From: Capniomyces stellatus
Lineage: Eukaryota > Kickxellomycota > Harpellomycetes > Harpellales > Legeriomycetaceae
Assembly (NCBI GenBank): GCA_001661515.1
Contig: LUVW01000015.1
Location: forward strand, 769,334 to 833,333
Length of the DNA stretch: 64,000 bases
Direction of reading: 5' to 3'
A program made the translations under genes and the position numbers. Within the stretch, counting starts at the first letter, position 1. The number at the start of each line of letters is the position of its first letter. The notes under the pieces were generated by a model. The model searched no databases. It saw nothing but the letters and a program-made list of their open reading frames with translations, and was not told where the DNA came from. This document shows positions 59,245 to 64,000 of this stretch, piece by piece.

Positions 59245-62232
59245 ATTTACTGCTATTTACGTCAATCTTGTAACTCGACTTTGATGTTCATTCAGCTTTA
59301 TGGCCTTTTTTTAAAAAATTCAAATTTATCTACTTTGGAACAAAGAGCGAAAAGTAAAAAAGAAAAAAATAATATTGATCCATGTTTAACCCAAAGTTTG
59401 TTAAGATTCAAATCAAAAAAAAAGTTTACTACCAAATCTCAACTTTACACAAATAAGAATGGACTTGAGTTTTTGTATTTTTGATTGGCCAAATTATGTT
59501 TTAATTTTTTTTAGACTAGTAAACCAATCTTGGTAATTTAATGCAATATGTTGTATATTCAAGTTTGGTTTTCGCGTTTTTTTTTTTTTTAAAGAAAAAA
59601 CTTAACACAAACTCTTTTTTACTACAGCAGCCAAGTGATCCGAAACCAAAACCAAAACCAAATAGCATAGCTGATTAACCAATGTTTTAACAAGATCACA
59701 TGTATGATATCGTTTTAACTCTTGACCTTTTTTCTTTGTTTTCAATTAGCCAAACTCGATGAATCGCCCTTTGCACGATTTATACTTTTAAAAAAAAAAT
59801 CGGAATCAACTGATACACGCTCATAATAAGTAATACGTTACTAGTACATTACATTACTGATTAATTAAAACACATGCCGCCTTTACAATTGTTATAACAT
59901 GACTATAAACATAAACTTGGTTAAAACGAGTATAGTTAATCGAATAGAAAAGAATAACCGTTTTCTCTCTTTAACTAGAATGATTTTTTGAAATGAATGT
60001 TTGTATGATTGAATGTTTATTTGTATGTATGATCGGGTGATAAAAAGTTAGCAGCAGTATCACACTTATCAAACAAGCTGTGGATTACTGAACTTGATCA
60101 TTTAGCATGTGGTCACAACTTAGATAATGATTTTTTGGCTGATGTTCTATTATATACCATTCAAGGTTGCATCCTGTCTTATGTTTTCAGCTAGTTGTTT
60201 GCTTAAATTATTTCTATTTGTTATTTTTCTTGTGTCTAGACGATTTGGTGCTAAAATATCATTAGAAACTACTTTGCTTTGATGTCAAGCTTTGGCACTT
60301 ATTTATTTTGCTGTCAAGTGCAATGGCCAATGCTATTGCAAGTGATTATTTGTGTTGGAGAATGTGATATTTTCTATGAAGATACATACACGGTACATTT
60401 ATCCAAATATGTTTTTTCTGGTAGATTTTATTTTAAACCCCTAGGATAGATGTGGGACTCATTATTTGATAAAACCAATACTTTGAACAGATAAACTCCC
60501 TAACTAAATCGGTCGGTTTAAACAATCACATATATTCATTCCCCACAGCAGTATTGTGTTAGTGATGTGTTGAAAGTACGCAAGTGTTAAAGGAAAAGCA
60601 GCGGCAATCTTAAAGTAGTCATAAAACAACTAATCTGCAAAACAATTCTAGAAACAATTCAATAATAAAAGATAAGTCTAGAAAAAGATAGGATGATTAA
60701 GGTTGTGCCATAAAGTGTAAGGCTTTAGGGCAGGATAGATTGGTCTGGTCAAGTCAGATAAATCAGCTGATTGTTATTGCTTAGATAAAACAGAATGGAT
60801 AGAAAAAGAATATTTGGTTTAGCAAAAGATTAGGAGCGCAGCTGTTGTGATATGGCGATAGACATTACGTTCATTTATACTATGAACCTTATTTTGTTTC
60901 GTCATTTAATCATTGTAAATTAAATTGAGTCTTTTTTCTTCTTTTTTTTTGCTATTATTTCCAATTTTCGTTTTTTTATTGTTAATAAATTTTGGCACTT
61001 TGGCATTAAAGCAATTTTTTAATTGATAAGAAGCCAGTAAAACCAAAGGTCACGATTGTTGGATCATATTTTTTTGAGTAGCTAAGAGCATGTAAAAGAA
61101 AGAAGGAAGAGCAGAATCACATTTAATTTGGAAATTAAGTTGGGGGAGCAGGTCCAAAAAACAGAACCAAATGACGTTGATTTGGTGGTTATTTTACCCT
61201 GGCGAAAAAAGAAAAAAAACAAATAAAAAAGAAACACAGTAAGGCAAAATTTCCAAGTCGAACCAAAGTAAACTGGTGGGTGTGCTTTGGATATATCATT
61301 GGTAAACAATTTGTAAAAAGTTTTTTTAAATAAAAGTGGTAAAAGACCAACAAGACAGAAAAGACGAGAAAAGTATTTCAAATTAAAGGTAACAAATAAT
61401 GCTAGACGTTTTTTAGTGAATAAGAATGCAATAAATTAATCATACCACCTTTGAAATGTCTTTTAAATCAGTAAAAACAAATGATCGATATTTTTTTTTG
61501 TTAAACCCAATTATTACCAATTTTAATAGTTAATTGAATAAGGAAAAGAAAAAGTCAAATTAGAAAAATAAACCCGAAAGCCTGTTTAAAGCAAAAAAAA
61601 AGGAAAATTGGGAAAATAAAAAAATTTATCAAATGTTCTTAATTCTGAAAAATGTTGACAATGAAAACACGAGAATAAACGTAAACTCAGTCTTATTATA
61701 AATCTGTTTGGGCAGTTTGAAACTACAAAGCCAAAAAAAAGGGACTATTATACATGGATAGCAAGGCAACAGACTTGATAAACAACATATATATACTCTC
61801 ACGTCTTTAGTATTACTTTGGCACCGCTTTGACAGTTTTGGCTATCTTTTATTTTTTGTTTACTATCAAGTTTTGGATTTGTTTCCTTGTTAAAAAAAAT
61901 AGAGTCAACATTATAAAGCTCAAGTAGACAGGGGCACGGCGTATAGAACAAAGAAGTAAAGATACATTGACAATCACCATTGGTTAGTTACCATTTTATA
62001 GTGCAAGGAGTCAACACAACACACACATTTTAGCAGTTGGAATTGCATAATTAGAACGTTGCTTTGTATATCAAGCAATTAAGCCCACTTTTGGACGGTG
62101 ATTTAGTGGTGGAATTCGACATAGACAACATACATACAGACAGTATAGATATAATTTTCTGTTTGTAATACCAAGTATATAGTTGGTTTATAAACCAGAG
62201 GAGGAAGAAAGAGTTGAGAAGGGTAAAACAGA
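59245..62232. other. Long intergenic region
   Basis: Nearly 3 kb, AT-rich, with poly-A/T tracts (59578-59600, 61490-61500) and random short frames such as 61082-61381 on the minus strand. No tRNA, gene or element could be supported. Confidence 0.45.
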
Positions 62233-63940
62233 ATGTTTTTGGGCATAGGTAAAAAGAAAAAGTCAAAAGTAGAGAAGGAGAAGGAGAATGAAAAAAAGTT
62301 GACAAAGAATTTAATGTTTAATGAAAGCGAAATTGAAAACGAAAACGAAAACGAAAATAACGAGAATGGGAATGAGAATGAGAATGGAAGCGAAATTGAG
62401 TTAGGGGTAGAAAGGAGAAAGGGAATTTCAGAGCAGCCTCAAAATCAAAGGCGGAATCAAGAAGCAAAACAGCCAAGACCAGTGTCAATGATTAGTTTTC
62501 TAAGCGACAGGAGGAAATCAGGAGTATATGAAGAAGGGCTAACAAGAAGTCGAAGTAAGTTGGGCCAATTGGCGTCAGACACGGTTGCAAAGTTGAAAAG
62601 AAAGCTAAAACCCAATAAGGGACTGAAGCAAGGAACCATTCATGAAGGCGATACGCCAGAGCTGGTATACAGAAATGGGGGGAGTTTTGTGTTTGGCAAG
62701 ACAAAGAAAGAAGAGAGTATGGGCTTTGAAAAAGGGTCAATTAAGGGGCGAGTGGCCTACTCGGAGAGTATTGACGAGAGTTTGGAGAAGGAGGGGAATC
62801 AAGCTCAACCCCAAGCACAAGCCGAGATAAACATAAATAAAGGAAATGGTAAGATAAATGCATATAGTTTAGAACCAGCCAATTTGGGCAAATAATTGAT
62901 GATAAATATTTATATATGACAGTGATTGATAATTGTATGTAAATAAAAACAACAAAAAATAGGTTTGAAAGGAACAAAAAGTATGGATATAGTACAAGGG
63001 AGTATAGAGGCGTTGCCATACTCGAAATCACATGTAATGATTTTGGAAAGAGAGTACATTGAGGTAGAAAAGGCGTATTTAGCGTATACAGCAGAGAATG
63101 AAGTCGGTCCGGAACAAATGAGGGTAAGAAAGGAAATAACAATACGAGACCCGATATATATATACATATATATTGGATAAAGAGATGTAGATATTGAGAA
63201 TGGTACAACAACAACAACAAAAGGAGAAAAAAAAGAATGAAAAATAAACAATAATTTGACTTGATTTGACTTGACTTGTATTAATATCATTACTATTTTG
63301 TTGATTTAGAGGGTAAAAGATAGAGGAAAGTCACTTTCGTCACCACCACTGGTGCGTATTGATAAGCGGCGGGCAACGGTTTCAGAGAACTACAGATCAG
63401 AGTATTGGCAAGGAAGTCAAAAAGAGCAAAGCATGCAAAACATAACAGACACGTTGAAGCCAATGTACATAAAGAGGAGATCGTCAGTCCAAAAGATGGA
63501 AAACGGTTTGGCAAGTTCAAGGTTCAACAAGATCGATTTTAATAGAGAGAGGGTTAGAAGACTGATAAGCTCACCAACTTTAGACCATCCGAGCAGCAAT
63601 CACAGTGGCGGTGGTAGAAGGAGCAGCCCAAGTAAATCTCCAAAGTTTTCCAAGAATATAAGGGAGTCAAATCACAAAAAGGACAAATTAGATGAAAGTG
63701 GACGAATTGGAATGGGTGAATCGGGTAAAGTTCCAGAAAAAATAGTTAAACAGCTGGAAGAAGATGTTAGTACAGATGCAGTGTGTCCTAATAGAATCAA
63801 CAGTCTGAGGCCTATAACAGGGCGTAGAAACTCGTTACTGTCACATAAGAGTGATGTTAGCGATTTAAGCGAGTATGAAGTTCCAATAGCAATAGCGACA
63901 GAAGTGGTTGAGAGTGGAAAATTTTACAGCACTAGAAACG
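62233..63940 (+). CDS. Unknown Ser/Arg-rich protein, 3' end beyond the window
   Basis: Not recognised. Three exons: 62233-62848, 62963-63123 and 63310-63940, all in phase. The last ends at a good donor (AACG-GTAAGA), so the gene continues past the right edge. At least 469 residues are visible. The N-terminus is GIGKKKKSK, then a low-complexity Glu/Asn tract (ENENENE), then basic Ser-rich segments with likely phosphorylation sites (RRKSG, RSRSK, KRRSS, GRRNS, RRSSPSKSPKF). Exon 2 encodes a compact conserved-looking helix pair (EALPYSKSHVMILEREYIEV, EKAYLAYTAENEVGPEQ). This suggests a cytoskeletal, polarity or signalling regulator, but that is a guess. Confidence 0.6.
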
Positions 63941-64000
63941 GTAAGAGTTGATTAATAAAATGATTGGAAATAATAAAAAGAATAGTATTAATTGAGAAAC

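Overview
The window is nuclear DNA of a fungus: AT-rich, with long non-coding gaps, single-copy housekeeping genes, and mostly GT-AG introns of roughly 100-550 bp. Several genes point to fungi specifically: an allantoate-permease-type MFS transporter, an SPX-EXS phosphate protein of the SYG1 type, an Mph1/FANCM helicase, and a Sec14-RhoGAP protein. Two genes make an early-diverging lineage likely. One is a selenoprotein H gene with an in-frame UGA, since selenocysteine use in fungi is, as far as I know, restricted to a few early-branching groups. The other is a secreted pacifastin-like protease inhibitor, an arthropod-type domain. An arthropod-associated early-diverging fungus such as a Harpellales-type gut fungus would fit. 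This is inference, and no marker in the window settles the species.

Layout. 0-12 kb: a small unknown gene, an MFS transporter, selenoprotein H with a candidate SECIS, RAMP4/SERP, an SDF2-like MIR protein and a TRIR homologue. 12-25 kb: S-adenosylmethionine decarboxylase, tRNA-Ala and tRNA-Leu, DNA polymerase delta small subunit, Sec14-RhoGAP, tRNA-Ile, ribosomal protein L35/uL29 and a band-7 protein. 25-37 kb: the pacifastin-like protein, SYG1/XPR1, uroporphyrinogen decarboxylase and mitochondrial GatB. 37-49 kb: an accessory region with two copies of a segmental duplication. Each copy carries a gene for a secreted Thr/Ser-rich tandem-repeat protein with a Cys-rich tail. They flank about 6 kb of repeats and decayed LINE-type retrotransposon pieces. 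50-64 kb: a very large Mph1/FANCM helicase, a complete TGS1 cap hypermethylase whose last intron appears to be GC-AG, a Lys-rich repeat protein, and an unknown Ser/Arg-rich gene that runs off the right edge.

Exon structures were built by hand. I matched reading phase at GT/AG (one GC/AG) sites and checked the joined proteins against the known shape of each family. In every multi-exon gene the summed exon length is divisible by three, or in phase up to the window edge. UGA ends several other genes here (the helicase, TGS1, the first repeat protein), so the UGA inside the selenoprotein H gene is not explained by a changed genetic code.

Most genes are unrelated housekeeping functions. The accessory content (secreted repeat proteins, protease inhibitor, selenoprotein) is where the window departs from a standard fungal gene set.
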